Part shown: in pieces, positions 6,832 to 16,491 of the stretch
Layout: every line of letters begins with the position of its first letter
How positions within the stretch are numbered: position 1 is the stretch's first letter
Assembly: GCF_013408655.1 (NCBI RefSeq)
Contig: NZ_JACCBP010000001.1
Location: 124,001 to 188,000 of the forward strand
Direction of reading: 5' to 3'
DNA: 64,000 nucleotides
Source: Pigmentiphaga litoralis
Lineage (GTDB): Bacteria; Pseudomonadota; Gammaproteobacteria; Burkholderiales; Burkholderiaceae_B
Translations under genes and position numbers: made by a program
Notes under the pieces: generated by a model
Seen by the model: only the letters and a program-made list of their open reading frames with translations
What the model was told of the DNA's origin: nothing
Database searches by the model: none

Positions 6832-7914
6832 TTGACACCTTCACACCTTCCGCCCGACGGGCGGGATTGGCGCCTGTGCGTCGCACCCATGATCGATTGG
6901 ACAGACCGGCATTGCCGTTACTTCCATCGGCTGCTCGCGCCTCGTGCACGGCTGTACACCGAAATGATCACCACCGGCGCGCTGGCGTACAGCGATCCGG
7001 AACGTCACCTTGACTTCGACGCGTCCGAACATCCGATCGCCCTGCAACTGGGCGGCAGCGAACTGGACGCGCTGGCCACGTCAGCCAGAATGGGCGAGCG
7101 GTGGGGGTATGACGAGATCAACCTGAATTGCGGTTGCCCGTCCGAACGGGTGCTGAAGGGATCGTTCGGCGCCTGCCTGATGGCCGACCCGATGTTGGTG
7201 GCGGACTGCTACAAGGCGATGCGCGACGCGGTGGATATCCCGGTCACGCTCAAGCACCGGATCGGGCTGGACAAGAACGAGTCCTACGGTTTTGTGCGGG
7301 ACTTTGTGGGCGCATCGTACGACGCCGGTTGCCGCGTGTTCATCGTGCATGCGCGCAACGCGATCCTGAAGGGGCTGTCGCCAAAGGAAAATCGCGAAAT
7401 CCCGCCGCTGCGCTACGACGTGGCCCGGCGCTTGAAGCGGGATTTTCCGGATGCGGTGTTCGTGCTGAATGGCGGGTTGCGCACGGCGGATCAGATCGTG
7501 GAAGAACTGGCGCCGCATGATGGCGTGACGCTGGATGGCGTGATGATCGGGCGCGAGGCCTACCAGCGCCCCCGATCCTTGTCGGAGATGTCGGCACGCC
7601 TGTGGCCTGACGTGCCGTTGCCGTCCGATGAAGAGGTGGTGGACGCGATGACGGCCTACACGGCAGAGCGTATTGCTGCGGGCGAGCCGCTGCGCTGCGT
7701 GGCGCGGCATATCTTGAATCTGGTGAATGGCCAGGACGGCGCGCGGCGCTGGCGGCAGATGCTGTCGGATAATCGCTTGCTGAACGGCAACGACGCGCAG
7801 CTGATCCGGCAAGCCTACGACACGGTGGTGGCGGCGGGCCGCGATCGGGCGGCGGAAAAGCGCGAGTATATGCTGGGGGCTGCGCAGCCGGATGCCATGT
7901 CGTCGGGTGTCTGA
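6832..7914 (+). CDS. dusA: tRNA-dihydrouridine(20/20a) synthase DusA
   Basis: About 360 residues. An FMN-dependent TIM-barrel enzyme that reduces uridine to dihydrouridine in the tRNA D-loop. LCVAPMIDWTDRHCRY at the N-terminus and NLNCGCPSERV (catalytic Cys near residue 100) are the DusA signatures; LKHRIGLDKNESYGF and VLNGGLRT match FMN-binding parts of the barrel. The conserved VAPM motif lies before the first in-frame ATG (6891), so the start must be upstream; TTG 6832 is the only plausible codon I see and has a poor ribosome-binding site. Length fits the family. Confidence 0.93.
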   Translation: MTPSHLPPDGRDWRLCVAPMIDWTDRHCRYFHRLLAPRARLYTEMITTGALAYSDPERHLDFDASEHPIALQLGGSELDALATSARMGERWGYDEINLNCGCPSERVLKGSFGACLMADPMLVADCYKAMRDAVDIPVTLKHRIGLDKNESYGFVRDFVGASYDAGCRVFIVHARNAILKGLSPKENREIPPLRYDVARRLKRDFPDAVFVLNGGLRTADQIVEELAPHDGVTLDGVMIGREAYQRPRSLSEMSARLWPDVPLPSDEEVVDAMTAYTAERIAAGEPLRCVARHILNLVNGQDGARRWRQMLSDNRLLNGNDAQLIRQAYDTVVAAGRDRAAEKREYMLGAAQPDAMSSGV

Positions 7915-7935
7915 CGGGCGCCGATTGCGATTCCG

Positions 7936-8286
7936 CTACTTTTTCTGGTCCTTCAGATACGCGTTCAATTCGGCCAGCGCCTTGCGGGTGCTGGCTACCA
8001 GCGTCATGTAGCGGGCGTTGATCTCTTTGAGCAGGGCGACCTCTTCGGCGGTAGTCGGGGCGTCCATCGCCTTGAGCCGCGTCAGCAACGTCACCCGCCC
8101 GTTCAACATTTCCTGCAGCTTGACGTAGGCCGGTTCCAGCACAAAATCGCCTTTTTCCTGTTTGACGTCGGCAAGCAGGGTGTTGACGGAAACCAGGGTC
8201 TTTTCGAAGTTGGCGACGATGGGCCGCCATTTGGCTTCGGTCTTGTCGGGGTCGGACAGATAGCTGGAGATGCTTTCGACAACCAT
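7936..8286 (-). CDS. Helical hypothetical protein, start uncertain
   Basis: 116 residues from ATG 8286; mostly charged amphipathic helix ending KALAELNAYLKDQKK. Family not recognised. The frame is open further upstream, where it reads RHELGRNTAQLLGNQNYM, which looks like genuine protein. That extension has no ATG, GTG or TTG. A strong AGGAAGGAGG followed by ATG (8333) lies just there but is one frame off. The true start is therefore doubtful, and an N-terminal frameshift (natural or an assembly error) is possible. Convergent with dusA, divergent from the ParA-like gene. Confidence 0.55.
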   Translation of the reverse strand: MVVESISSYLSDPDKTEAKWRPIVANFEKTLVSVNTLLADVKQEKGDFVLEPAYVKLQEMLNGRVTLLTRLKAMDAPTTAEEVALLKEINARYMTLVASTRKALAELNAYLKDQKK

Positions 8287-8491
8287 GTAGTTCTGGTTGC
8301 CCAGCAGCTGGGCGGTGTTGCGTCCCAGCTCATGGCGCCTCCTTCCTGCGTTCCAGCCCGTTTCCGCGGCCGATCGGCAAAAGTCGTACGTAATGTAGCG
8401 GCTTTTTCGGGCTTGAAGGGGGATGAGGCCAGGCGATACTGCCGGATCATTCGGCCGTCAGGCTACCCACTTCCCTGTACAAGGACACTTC

Positions 8492-9229
8492 ATGGCCCAG
8501 ATCGTTTGCGTGCTCGGCAACAAAGGCGGCACCGGCAAGACGACGCTGTCGCACATGATCGCGCATGGCATGGGGCTGCTGGGCAAACGTGTCGTGTGCG
8601 TGCTGACCGACATCGAACGGGAACGTCTTTCCAAGGAAGGCCGCAAGTACCTGCCGTTCGATGCGCGCGAACCGGAAGTGCTGGGGCAGGTGATCACGAC
8701 GCTGAACCATGTCGATGAGTGGTTCGGGGTGATCGATGGTGGCGGCAACCGGTCGGACATGGACAGCCACCTGGCATCCCTGGCGGACCTGGTCATTTTG
8801 CCCTTCCGGGATTCGCACGAAGATATCCGCACGGTGCTGCGCGACCTGGAATGGCTGCCGCGCGCCTGGGCCCTGCCGTTCCAGTGGCCGACGAATGCGT
8901 GGTCGCGCGATGCGGCCAACAAGTCGGTCGAAATGTTCATGGGGCATTACCAGGACCGGATCCTGGACCCGATTCCCGCGCTGTCGTCGACCAAGCTGCT
9001 GCTGCAGGACGACGTGCCGGCCCGGTTGCCCGCAGCCTTGAACAGCGCCTGTCGCATTCTTGCGATGCAGGTGTTTGAACTGCTGGGGGTGGACTTCGAA
9101 AGCCTGCCCGATGATTCGGTGCCGGCCGGGACAGCGACGTCGGCGGTGCAGGCCAAGCCGGCGTCGTCGAAAGCGGCAGCCAAAAAAACCTCGAAACCCG
9201 CACCGCAAATCCTCCGCAGCGGGGCCTGA
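8492..9229 (+). CDS. Orphan ParA/MinD-like ATPase
   Basis: 245 residues from ATG 8492, with AAGGA and 6-base spacing upstream. The N-terminus IVCVLGNKGGTGKTTLSHMIAHG carries the deviant Walker A motif (KGGxGKTT) of ParA-type ATPases. FGVIDGGGNRSDMDSHLA and ADLVILPFRDSHEDI resemble the switch region and the adjacent strand. The C-terminal 35 residues are an Ala/Lys/Ser-rich tail. No ParB, plasmid replication or bcs gene is adjacent, so it looks like an orphan P-loop protein for positioning or partitioning of an unknown cargo. Confidence 0.78.
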   Translation: MAQIVCVLGNKGGTGKTTLSHMIAHGMGLLGKRVVCVLTDIERERLSKEGRKYLPFDAREPEVLGQVITTLNHVDEWFGVIDGGGNRSDMDSHLASLADLVILPFRDSHEDIRTVLRDLEWLPRAWALPFQWPTNAWSRDAANKSVEMFMGHYQDRILDPIPALSSTKLLLQDDVPARLPAALNSACRILAMQVFELLGVDFESLPDDSVPAGTATSAVQAKPASSKAAAKKTSKPAPQILRSGA

Positions 9230-9242
9230 CGGGCCGGGGCGT

Positions 9243-10691
9243 TTAGTCGCCCGTTACTGCGCTGTCGCCATCCCCCGTTCCCACCAGCACCTTGCCAGGG
9301 TTCATCAGTCCCTTGGGATCCAGCGCGTCCTTGATCCGACGCATCAATGCCATTTCCAGCGGGCTTTTGTAGCGCAGCAATTCGTCGCGCTTCAGTTGAC
9401 CGATGCCGTGTTCGGCGCTGATCGAGCCCTGGTGGGCATGCACGCTGTCATGCACTACACGATAGACGTCGTATTGCCGTGCCAGAAAGTCTGGCTCGGT
9501 CATGGTTTCCGGGCGGGTCAGATTGTAGTGCAGGTTGCCGTCGCCCAGGTGGCCGAACGTAATGTTCCGTGCACCGGGGATCAGGTCCTGCAGCAGGGCG
9601 TCGGTGGTGCGGACATACTGGGCGATCTTCGAGATCGGCACGGAAATATCGTGCTTGATGTTCTTGCCTTCGGCCGACTGCGCAAGCGAAATGCTTTCAC
9701 GCAGGTGCCACAAGGCTCGGCCCTGCGCGATGTTGGCGGCGATCACCACATCCTGCACCAGGTCAGCTTCCAGCGCGCCTTCCAGGACGGTCTCGAAACG
9801 CTCGCGGCCGTGGGCCTCGCTTTCGCTGTCGGACACTTCGAGCAACGCAAACCAGGGTGACGTGGGCAGGGGCAGCGACTGCTGCGGGAACATGCGCACG
9901 ACCAGTTCAAGGCTGACGCCAGACATGACTTCGAAGCCGGTCAGTGAGGCGCCGAACCCCGCGCGCGATCGTGCAAGCAAGGCGACGGCGTCGTCCATCG
10001 ACCGCAGTGCGACCAATGCCGTGCAGACCGCGACCGGCAATGGGTACAGGCGCAGCGTGGCCGCGGTGATGATGCCCAGGGTGCCTTCACTGCCAATGTA
10101 CAGGTCGCGCAGGTCGTAGCCGGTGTTGTCCTTGCGCAGTCCACGCAGGCCATCCCAGATCTCGCCATCGGGCGTGACGACTTCCAGGCCCAGCGCCAGC
10201 TCGCGGGTGTTGCCATAACGGAGCACCTGGGTGCCGCCGGCGTTGGTCGCCAGGTTGCCGCCGACCGTGCAACTGCCTTCGGACGCGAGGCTGAGCGGAA
10301 AAAGGCGGTCCGCATTGCGCGCGGCCTGCTGCACGTTCTGCAGGATGCAGCCGGCTTCGACGGTCATGGTGTCGTTGTCGGTGTCGATGGCGCGAATCTG
10401 CTGCAGGCGCTGCAGCGAGATCACCACCGCTTTGCCGGACGCATCGGGTGTGGCGGCGCCGGCCAGACCCGTGTTGCCTCCCTGCGGCACGACCGGCACG
10501 CCATGCTGGGCGCAGCAGGCCATGACCGCGGCGACTTCCTGGGTCGATCCCGGCCGCACGACGGCTTGGGCAGCGCCGGTGTAACGCTGCCGCCAGTCCG
10601 TCAGGTAGGGCGCGGCGGCGTCGCCGGTCAGCACGTGATCAGCGCCGATGCGGTCGGTCAGCGCCTGTAGCAGGGAGGTTGAAGAAGTCAT
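9243..10691 (-). CDS. FAD-linked D-2-hydroxyacid dehydrogenase (GlcD/D2HGDH family)
   Basis: 482 residues. FAD-binding type 4 domain at the N-terminus: PQGGNTGLAGAA and EGSCTVGGNLATNAGGTQVLRYG, with TGYDLRDLYIGSEGTLGIIT closing it. The C-terminal FAD-oxidase half has FGHLGDGNLHYN and SAEHGIGQLKRDELLRYK, typical of D-lactate, glycolate and D-2-hydroxyglutarate dehydrogenases. These enzymes oxidise D-2-hydroxyacids to 2-oxoacids and pass electrons to a respiratory acceptor. The exact substrate cannot be read from sequence. It follows the DUF2069 gene by 66 bases, last in the minus-strand operon starting at wrbA. Confidence 0.88.
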   Translation of the reverse strand: MTSSTSLLQALTDRIGADHVLTGDAAAPYLTDWRQRYTGAAQAVVRPGSTQEVAAVMACCAQHGVPVVPQGGNTGLAGAATPDASGKAVVISLQRLQQIRAIDTDNDTMTVEAGCILQNVQQAARNADRLFPLSLASEGSCTVGGNLATNAGGTQVLRYGNTRELALGLEVVTPDGEIWDGLRGLRKDNTGYDLRDLYIGSEGTLGIITAATLRLYPLPVAVCTALVALRSMDDAVALLARSRAGFGASLTGFEVMSGVSLELVVRMFPQQSLPLPTSPWFALLEVSDSESEAHGRERFETVLEGALEADLVQDVVIAANIAQGRALWHLRESISLAQSAEGKNIKHDISVPISKIAQYVRTTDALLQDLIPGARNITFGHLGDGNLHYNLTRPETMTEPDFLARQYDVYRVVHDSVHAHQGSISAEHGIGQLKRDELLRYKSPLEMALMRRIKDALDPKGLMNPGKVLVGTGDGDSAVTGD

Positions 10692-10757
10692 GACAAGGTG
10701 GCAGGAAGAAGGGGGAGGGCGGACGGGCAGGGCGCAGATGTCGGGATCATCGGCCGG

Positions 10758-11321
10758 TCAGTCCGGCGTGTTCCGGGGGGCTGGAACCAAAGGCGCCTGG
10801 GAGGCGGATGCAGCCGGTGCCGCGGAAGGAGACGCCGTCGGGAATGAATCGGTAGCCGCCGCAGGCGCTGCCGTCGCCGCAGCCGCTGCAGTCGCCGCTT
10901 TGGCAGCCGTTTCCGCGGCGCTTTTTGCCTGCTTGTGCGCACGTTTGGCCGGCCGCACGTACAACACCGCGCACCAGAAAAACACGGTGGACAGCAGCAC
11001 TTCGACCCACGCCACGTTGGCCGAGAATCCCGGGTCGCTGGTGGCGCGGACGATGCCTTCCATGAAGTACAGCAGCATCAGCATCGACGCCCACTGGAAC
11101 GTGTACAGATTGCCGCGCAGCACGCCGCGCAGCGGCAGCAGCAGCGGCAACGCCTTGAGCGCCAGCAGCGTGCCCCCCGGCCGCACGGGCGCCAGCACCG
11201 TTTCCCACAACACGCACAGCACGATCAACGCGATCAGGGACACGGAAGCGCCAAGGCGCAGGCCAGGGCTCAGCTGGGCGGGCAGGCGGGGTGGGGGGCT
11301 TTGCGGCGCGCCGGGGGGCAG

Positions 11322-11333
<12 letters not shown>
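10758..11333 (-). CDS. DUF2069 inner-membrane protein
   Basis: 191 residues. Four hydrophobic helices (about residues 27-125), with LYTFQWASMLMLLYFMEGIVRA typical of DUF2069, then a basic Ala-rich C-terminal tail (KRAHKQAKSAAETAAKAA). Function of the family is unknown. The start MNHDLPPG lies in the last unit of a 15-bp tandem repeat whose units each resemble ATG-AAC-CAT-GAC. The start codon overlaps the TGA of a repeat-encoded mini-ORF. No clear ribosome-binding site is seen, so translation may depend on coupling to upstream translation. Confidence 0.82.
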
Positions 11334-12058
<725 letters not shown>

Positions 12059-12066
12059 CTCTCGTC

Positions 12067-13704
12067 ATGACTGAGCGCATATCCACCGAGAGCACCCCCG
12101 CCGGAAAACCCGCAACCCGGCCAGATCCGTACCCCGATTCCGCCCTGCACGCGGCGCCCGTGCCTGCACCGGGCGCAGCACCCACACCCGCACCCGCCCC
12201 AGGCCCGTCCGACGCCGCTCCAGTGGACGCCCATTCGGAAACGCCGCGGGGTATTGCGGCCCGCCGCGCGGCGCTGCGCGCCCGGTGGACGGCCAAAGAG
12301 TCGATGCTGAGCCGTATTGGACGCCTTTTGCGGTTCGCCGCCAAGCGCGCCGACGAAGAACGCATCACCCAGGTCGCGTCCAGCCTGACCTTTACGTCCG
12401 TGTTGTCCATGGTGCCGCTGCTGGCCGTGGCGCTGGCCCTGTTCACCGCGTTTCCGCTGTTCAATCAATTCCAGGGCGCGCTGGAAGAATATCTGGTCAC
12501 CAACCTGATGCCGCCATCGGTCGCCCAGAACATCATGGGCTACCTGAATGATTTCGCGCAGAAGGCGTCCCGCCTGACTGCGATCGGTGGCGTCTTCCTG
12601 GTCTTTACCGCGCTGTCCCTGATGCTGACCATCGACCACGCGCTGAACGAGATATGGCATGTACGCAAGGCTCGCGCGCTGCCGCAGCGGGTGCTGATCT
12701 ACTGGGCCACACTTACGCTCGGGCCCGTGTTGATGGGCGCCAGCCTGTGGGCCACGTCGTTCCTGGCTCGCGAATCGATGGGCCTGGTCGGAAACACGAT
12801 TGCCCCGCTGGAAGTCCTGCTGTCCTTCCTGCCGATGGTGCTGACGGGTCTGGCGTTTGCCGCGCTGTTCATTGTCGTGCCGAACCGCCAGGTCGAAGCG
12901 CGCGATGCGCTGACCGGCGGCTTTGCGGCGGCGGTCGTGCTCGAAATCATGAAGGCCTGCTTTGCCTTCTACCTGACACGTTTCCCGTCCTACACGGTGA
13001 TCTACGGCGCCTTCGCGACGCTTCCGATCTTTTTGCTGTGGGTCTACTTGTCGTGGCTGGTGACGCTCTTCGGCGCCATCCTGGCCGCCAGCCTGCCGCT
13101 GATCCGCATGGGCCGATGGGCCGACGAACGGCACTCGGGTGCGCCATTCATTGACGCGATGGCCATCTTGCGCGCGCTGATCGCGGCCCGCGCCGCCAAG
13201 AAAGTGGGCCTGAGCACCCGCAGCTTGCGCAACCGGCTGCACCTGCATCACGAAGAATTGATGACCGTGCTCGACACCCTGTCCGACGTCGGCTACATCG
13301 TGCGCGTGGGCGACGCCGGCACGTCGCGCGAACGGTGGGCCCTGGTGTGCGATCCGGAGACGGCCACGCTGGAACCCGTGTTCGACCGCCTGCTGCTCGA
13401 CCGCCACCAGTTCATCAAGGAAGGCGCCGCCCCCTTGCTGACCGCCGCCAATGCGGCCTGGGCGAACCCCAAGGTCACGCTATCGCAGGCGCTGGAACAA
13501 GTGGACGACCTGCCCGACGAACACGCCTTGCTGCACGATCCGCTGGCCACCGTGGATCCCAAGGTGCTGCCGGGGAACGACGCGCCCGCGCACGGGTCTG
13601 AGCCCGCCCCCGGGTCTGAGCCCGCCCCCGAGTCCGCCGGGCCGAAGCCCCAAACGCCCGCGCCCGCCGGGCCCGGTGCCACCCCAGCCCGGCCCGCCTA
13701 CTGA
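12067..13704 (+). CDS. YihY/BrkB-family membrane protein (UPF0761)
   Basis: 545 residues. A Pro/Ala-rich N-terminal 65 residues precedes the conserved YihY domain of about six helices (residues 100-370): RADEERITQVASSLTFTSVLSMVPLLAVALALF, ALSLMLTIDHALNEIWHVRK and SYTVIYGAFATLPIFLLWVYLSW. After it comes a winged-helix-like segment (STRSLRNRLHLHHEELMTVLDTL) and a Pro/Glu tail with an exact 18-bp repeat at 13594-13629 (GSEPAP). The family function is unsettled (BrkB was linked to serum resistance in Bordetella; RNase BN was a misassignment). The stop overlaps the convergent LigB-like gene by 7 bases. Confidence 0.88.
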   Translation: MTERISTESTPAGKPATRPDPYPDSALHAAPVPAPGAAPTPAPAPGPSDAAPVDAHSETPRGIAARRAALRARWTAKESMLSRIGRLLRFAAKRADEERITQVASSLTFTSVLSMVPLLAVALALFTAFPLFNQFQGALEEYLVTNLMPPSVAQNIMGYLNDFAQKASRLTAIGGVFLVFTALSLMLTIDHALNEIWHVRKARALPQRVLIYWATLTLGPVLMGASLWATSFLARESMGLVGNTIAPLEVLLSFLPMVLTGLAFAALFIVVPNRQVEARDALTGGFAAAVVLEIMKACFAFYLTRFPSYTVIYGAFATLPIFLLWVYLSWLVTLFGAILAASLPLIRMGRWADERHSGAPFIDAMAILRALIAARAAKKVGLSTRSLRNRLHLHHEELMTVLDTLSDVGYIVRVGDAGTSRERWALVCDPETATLEPVFDRLLLDRHQFIKEGAAPLLTAANAAWANPKVTLSQALEQVDDLPDEHALLHDPLATVDPKVLPGNDAPAHGSEPAPGSEPAPESAGPKPQTPAPAGPGATPARPAY

Positions 13705-14549
13705 TCCAGCGACCAGTACGAGCCGCCCATGCCGCAGCGCATCTGCACGGACGGCACGTAGAACACGCTTTCGGCCTTGGCGTTGCCGCACTCCGCGGCG
13801 GCGCCCATCGCCACGATCCACGCCAGCAGTTCGCCTGCGCCGCCGTCACCGCCCGTCAGCAGCTTCTCGAACGTCAGTTCCTGCCGCACCCGGTCCAGGT
13901 CGCCACCTTCCAGCAGTTCCATGAACCAGCGGTCAAAGCCTTCATGGACGGTAAAGTAGTCTTTGCCGCCCGGGTCGTGCGACAGGCCACCGGTGGCCAT
14001 CAGCACGACGCGTTCGTCTGAAGGGAAGGCGGCCACCGTGCGCGCGATCTGCGCACCGACGGCCAGGCATCGTTCCGCACTCGGCACGGGTGGCACGATC
14101 GGATTCATGTGGATGGGAACGAAGCGCGGTTCATAACGCGGGACCAGGAACTTCAGCGGCACGGACCAGTTATCGTCAAACAGCAGCTGGTCGGCAAAGG
14201 CGTGGTTGATGCCCGCCTTGGCGGCATCCCGCACCAGCGCACGGCCCAGTTCGCGGTGGCCGGTGATCGTGTAGTCGGGCACGTTCAGCCAGTCCTTGAA
14301 CCACGGGGCCGGACCCGCCCATTGATCACCCAGCCCCACGCAAAAGTCGGGCACGTTATCGAGCGAAAAATTGAGCAGGTGGTCGTTGGCGACGCCAATG
14401 ATCACATCGGGCTTGAGTGCTTCCATGCGGCGCGCGAATTCGGCGTAGCCGGCCAGCACGGCGTCCTGCTCGTGCTGCGGGGATTTGTCGATCCAGCCGG
14501 TCACACCCGGTGCGTGCGCGACGCCCAGGGCGGCAATGAGTTTGGCCAT
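13698..14549 (-). CDS. LigB-type class III extradiol dioxygenase, catalytic subunit
   Basis: 283 residues from ATG 14549 (AAGGA, 6-base spacing). Iron-ligand and catalytic positions match LigB: His12 (LGVAHAPG), His57 (GVANDHLLN), Glu240 (GAGELLAW) and catalytic His191 (TGGLSHDPG). It opens a catecholic ring next to the hydroxyls (4,5-type for protocatechuate or gallate-like substrates). Last gene of a minus-strand unit with its alpha subunit upstream and a Liv transporter. The substrate is not determinable; protocatechuate or a related acid is the family prior. Confidence 0.88.
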   Translation of the reverse strand: MAKLIAALGVAHAPGVTGWIDKSPQHEQDAVLAGYAEFARRMEALKPDVIIGVANDHLLNFSLDNVPDFCVGLGDQWAGPAPWFKDWLNVPDYTITGHRELGRALVRDAAKAGINHAFADQLLFDDNWSVPLKFLVPRYEPRFVPIHMNPIVPPVPSAERCLAVGAQIARTVAAFPSDERVVLMATGGLSHDPGGKDYFTVHEGFDRWFMELLEGGDLDRVRQELTFEKLLTGGDGGAGELLAWIVAMGAAAECGNAKAESVFYVPSVQMRCGMGGSYWSLDQ

Positions 14550-14638
14550 GGCAGGTCCTTGCTTGAATGGTCGGTTTCAAAGAGTCGATGCGGTCAGCCG
14601 ACGCATGCAGATGCAGCGTGCAGATGCCGCCATTCCCG

Positions 14639-14938
14639 TCACGTCGGGATCCGCATCTTTTCGGCGTACAGCCGTGCGGCATCGCTGTCGTTGTGATTGC
14701 GGCTGCCACCCCGGAACAGCCGCGCCACCTGCGGCAGAAAATAGGGGTGCATGCCCATGCGCGCCAACGCTTCGATGTCGATGTTGCGCCAGGCTTCCTT
14801 CTCGGCATCGGTCAGGCCGTACTGCGTCATGCAGGCTTCCATGTCCTGCTGAAAGGCCTGGAAGCGGCTCAAGTCGCGCCGCAGTTCGAACACCATGCGG
14901 TTCGACGGCAGCGTCTTGTCGGTATCCTGGATTCCCAT
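14639..14938 (-). CDS. LigA-type extradiol dioxygenase alpha subunit
   Basis: 99 residues, helical. LSRFQAFQQDMEACMTQYGLTDAEKEAWRNIDIEALARMGMHPYFLPQVARLF matches the small LigA subunit of class III protocatechuate 4,5-dioxygenase, which covers the active site of LigB. Encoded 89 bases upstream of the LigB-like gene on the same strand; together they form the heteromeric enzyme. An AGAGAG lies about 9 bases before the start. Confidence 0.85.
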   Translation of the reverse strand: MGIQDTDKTLPSNRMVFELRRDLSRFQAFQQDMEACMTQYGLTDAEKEAWRNIDIEALARMGMHPYFLPQVARLFRGGSRNHNDSDAARLYAEKMRIPT

Positions 14939-14980
14939 GATGTGGACTCTCTAAAAAAGGTTGGGGCGGGGCGCCGGGGC

Positions 14981-15739
14981 TCAGGCCGTCACGCCAAGCA
15001 GACGGTCGAGCGCTTCCCCGTCGCGCGCCAGTTCCGCGCTCGGGGCGTGATGAATGATCTGGCCGCGTTCCAGGACGATCACGTCCTGCGTCATGGCCAG
15101 GGCAATGATGGGATGCTGCTCGACCACAATGGATGTCAGCCCTTCTTCGTCGTGCAGGCGGCGGATGGCGGCCGACAGTTCCTCGACCACGATCGGCGCC
15201 AGGCCTTCCATCGGTTCGTCCAGCAGCAGCAGTTTGGGATTGGTCATGAGCGCGCGGGCGATCACCAGCATCTGCTGCTCGCCGCCCGACAATTCATTGC
15301 CGAAGTTGCGGCGGCGTTCCCGCAGGCGCGGAAACAGGTCGTACACCCGAGCCAGCGTCCATGGACCGGGGCAGGCCACCACCGTCAGGTTTTCCTGCAC
15401 GGTCAACGAGGGAAAGGCTTCGCGTTCCTGCGGCACCCAGCCAATGCCGCCGCGCGCGCGCTGATTGGGGGCCATGGATGTGATGTCCCGTCCTTGCCAC
15501 CGCAAGGCGCCACCCATCAACCGCGTGTTGCCAACAATCGTCTCCAGCAAGGTCGTCTTGCCCACGCCATTGCGGCCCAGCACGGCCAGGCTGCGGCCGG
15601 CTTCGATCCGCAAGGAAAGCTGTTCAAGCACGATGGCATCGCCATATCCCGCGTCGACGTGATCGAGTTCCAGCAATACCGCGCCGGCTGGCGAGGCGGT
15701 GCCGGCAGGCCTGGTGCGGTCCATCGCGGGGTCCATCAT
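14981..15739 (-). CDS. livF: Branched-chain/aromatic-acid type ABC transporter ATPase LivF
   Basis: 252 residues. Walker A GRNGVGKTTLL, Q-loop GWVPQEREAFPSLTVQENL, signature LSGGEQQMLVIARAL, Walker B LLLLDEPMEGLAP and His-switch VVEQHP are all present. LivF-type ATPases pair with LivG to energise uptake through LivHM. The ATGATG at 15739 overlaps the livG TGA, so the two are translationally coupled. The first or second ATG may be used. Adjacent to the dioxygenase genes, which suggests uptake of an aromatic or organic acid rather than an amino acid. Confidence 0.92.
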   Translation of the reverse strand: MMDPAMDRTRPAGTASPAGAVLLELDHVDAGYGDAIVLEQLSLRIEAGRSLAVLGRNGVGKTTLLETIVGNTRLMGGALRWQGRDITSMAPNQRARGGIGWVPQEREAFPSLTVQENLTVVACPGPWTLARVYDLFPRLRERRRNFGNELSGGEQQMLVIARALMTNPKLLLLDEPMEGLAPIVVEELSAAIRRLHDEEGLTSIVVEQHPIIALAMTQDVIVLERGQIIHHAPSAELARDGEALDRLLGVTA

Positions 15740-16491
15740 GCGGTCACCGTATCGAGACGGGTCTGGCCGAGGTAGACCTCGCGCACCCGGGGGTTGGACG
15801 CAATCGCATCGGGAGTGCCGCTGGCGACCAGCGCGCCGCCGACCAGTACCGAAATCTGCTGCGCAAAGCGGAATACCAGGCGCATGTCGTGTTCGATCAG
15901 CAGGATCGAAACGTCCTTGGGCAACTCGTCAAGAATCTGGAAGACCTGCTTGCTGTCGGCGGACGGCACGCCCGCGGCGGGTTCATCCAGCAGCAAGACC
16001 TTGGGCTTGCGCGCCAGCGCCAGGGCGATCTCGATCAGGCGTTGGCGGCCATAGGGCAGATGCCGGGTCAGCCGATGCGCGTCGGCGCGCAGCCCCATGC
16101 GGTCCAGCAGCGCCAGCGCTTCCCGGGCCGCCGGGCCTTGCTTGCGCAAGGAACCGAACAGCGACGACGTGGCCCCCTCGCGCGTCATGATGACGAGGGA
16201 GACGGCCTCCAGCGGCGTCATGTCCAGGAACAGTGTGTTGATCTGAAAGGTGCGGACCAGGCCCAACTTGACGCGCGCCTCGGGCCGCATGCCGTTGAGC
16301 AACACGTCCCCCAGCAGTACGTCGCCCGACGTGGGCTGCAGCATGCCGGTCAGCAGGTTGATCAGGGTTGTCTTGCCTGCGCCGTTCGGCCCGATCAGGG
16401 CATGACGGGAACCCGGTTCCAGGCGGAACGTCAGGTCGTTGGTGGCAGTGAAGCCGCCAAACCTTTTATGCAGATGGCGGGTTGCGATCAT
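15736..16491 (-). CDS. livG: ABC transporter ATPase LivG
   Basis: 251 residues from ATG 16491, which overlaps the livM stop as ATGA. Walker A GPNGAGKTTLINLLTGML, LVRTFQINTLF as Q-loop region, LPYGRQRLIEIALAL as a divergent signature, VLLLDEPAAG as Walker B, and LLIEHDMRLVFRFAQ with the switch His, all of LivG type. The C-terminus has the LivG-specific NPRVREVYLG. It works with LivF on the cytoplasmic side of the LivHM permease. Confidence 0.93.
   Translation of the reverse strand: MIATRHLHKRFGGFTATNDLTFRLEPGSRHALIGPNGAGKTTLINLLTGMLQPTSGDVLLGDVLLNGMRPEARVKLGLVRTFQINTLFLDMTPLEAVSLVIMTREGATSSLFGSLRKQGPAAREALALLDRMGLRADAHRLTRHLPYGRQRLIEIALALARKPKVLLLDEPAAGVPSADSKQVFQILDELPKDVSILLIEHDMRLVFRFAQQISVLVGGALVASGTPDAIASNPRVREVYLGQTRLDTVTA

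Noticed and set aside
8492..9229. Plasmid or integrative element partition gene
   Set aside because: No parB, replication, integrase or attachment site near; composition like the surroundings.
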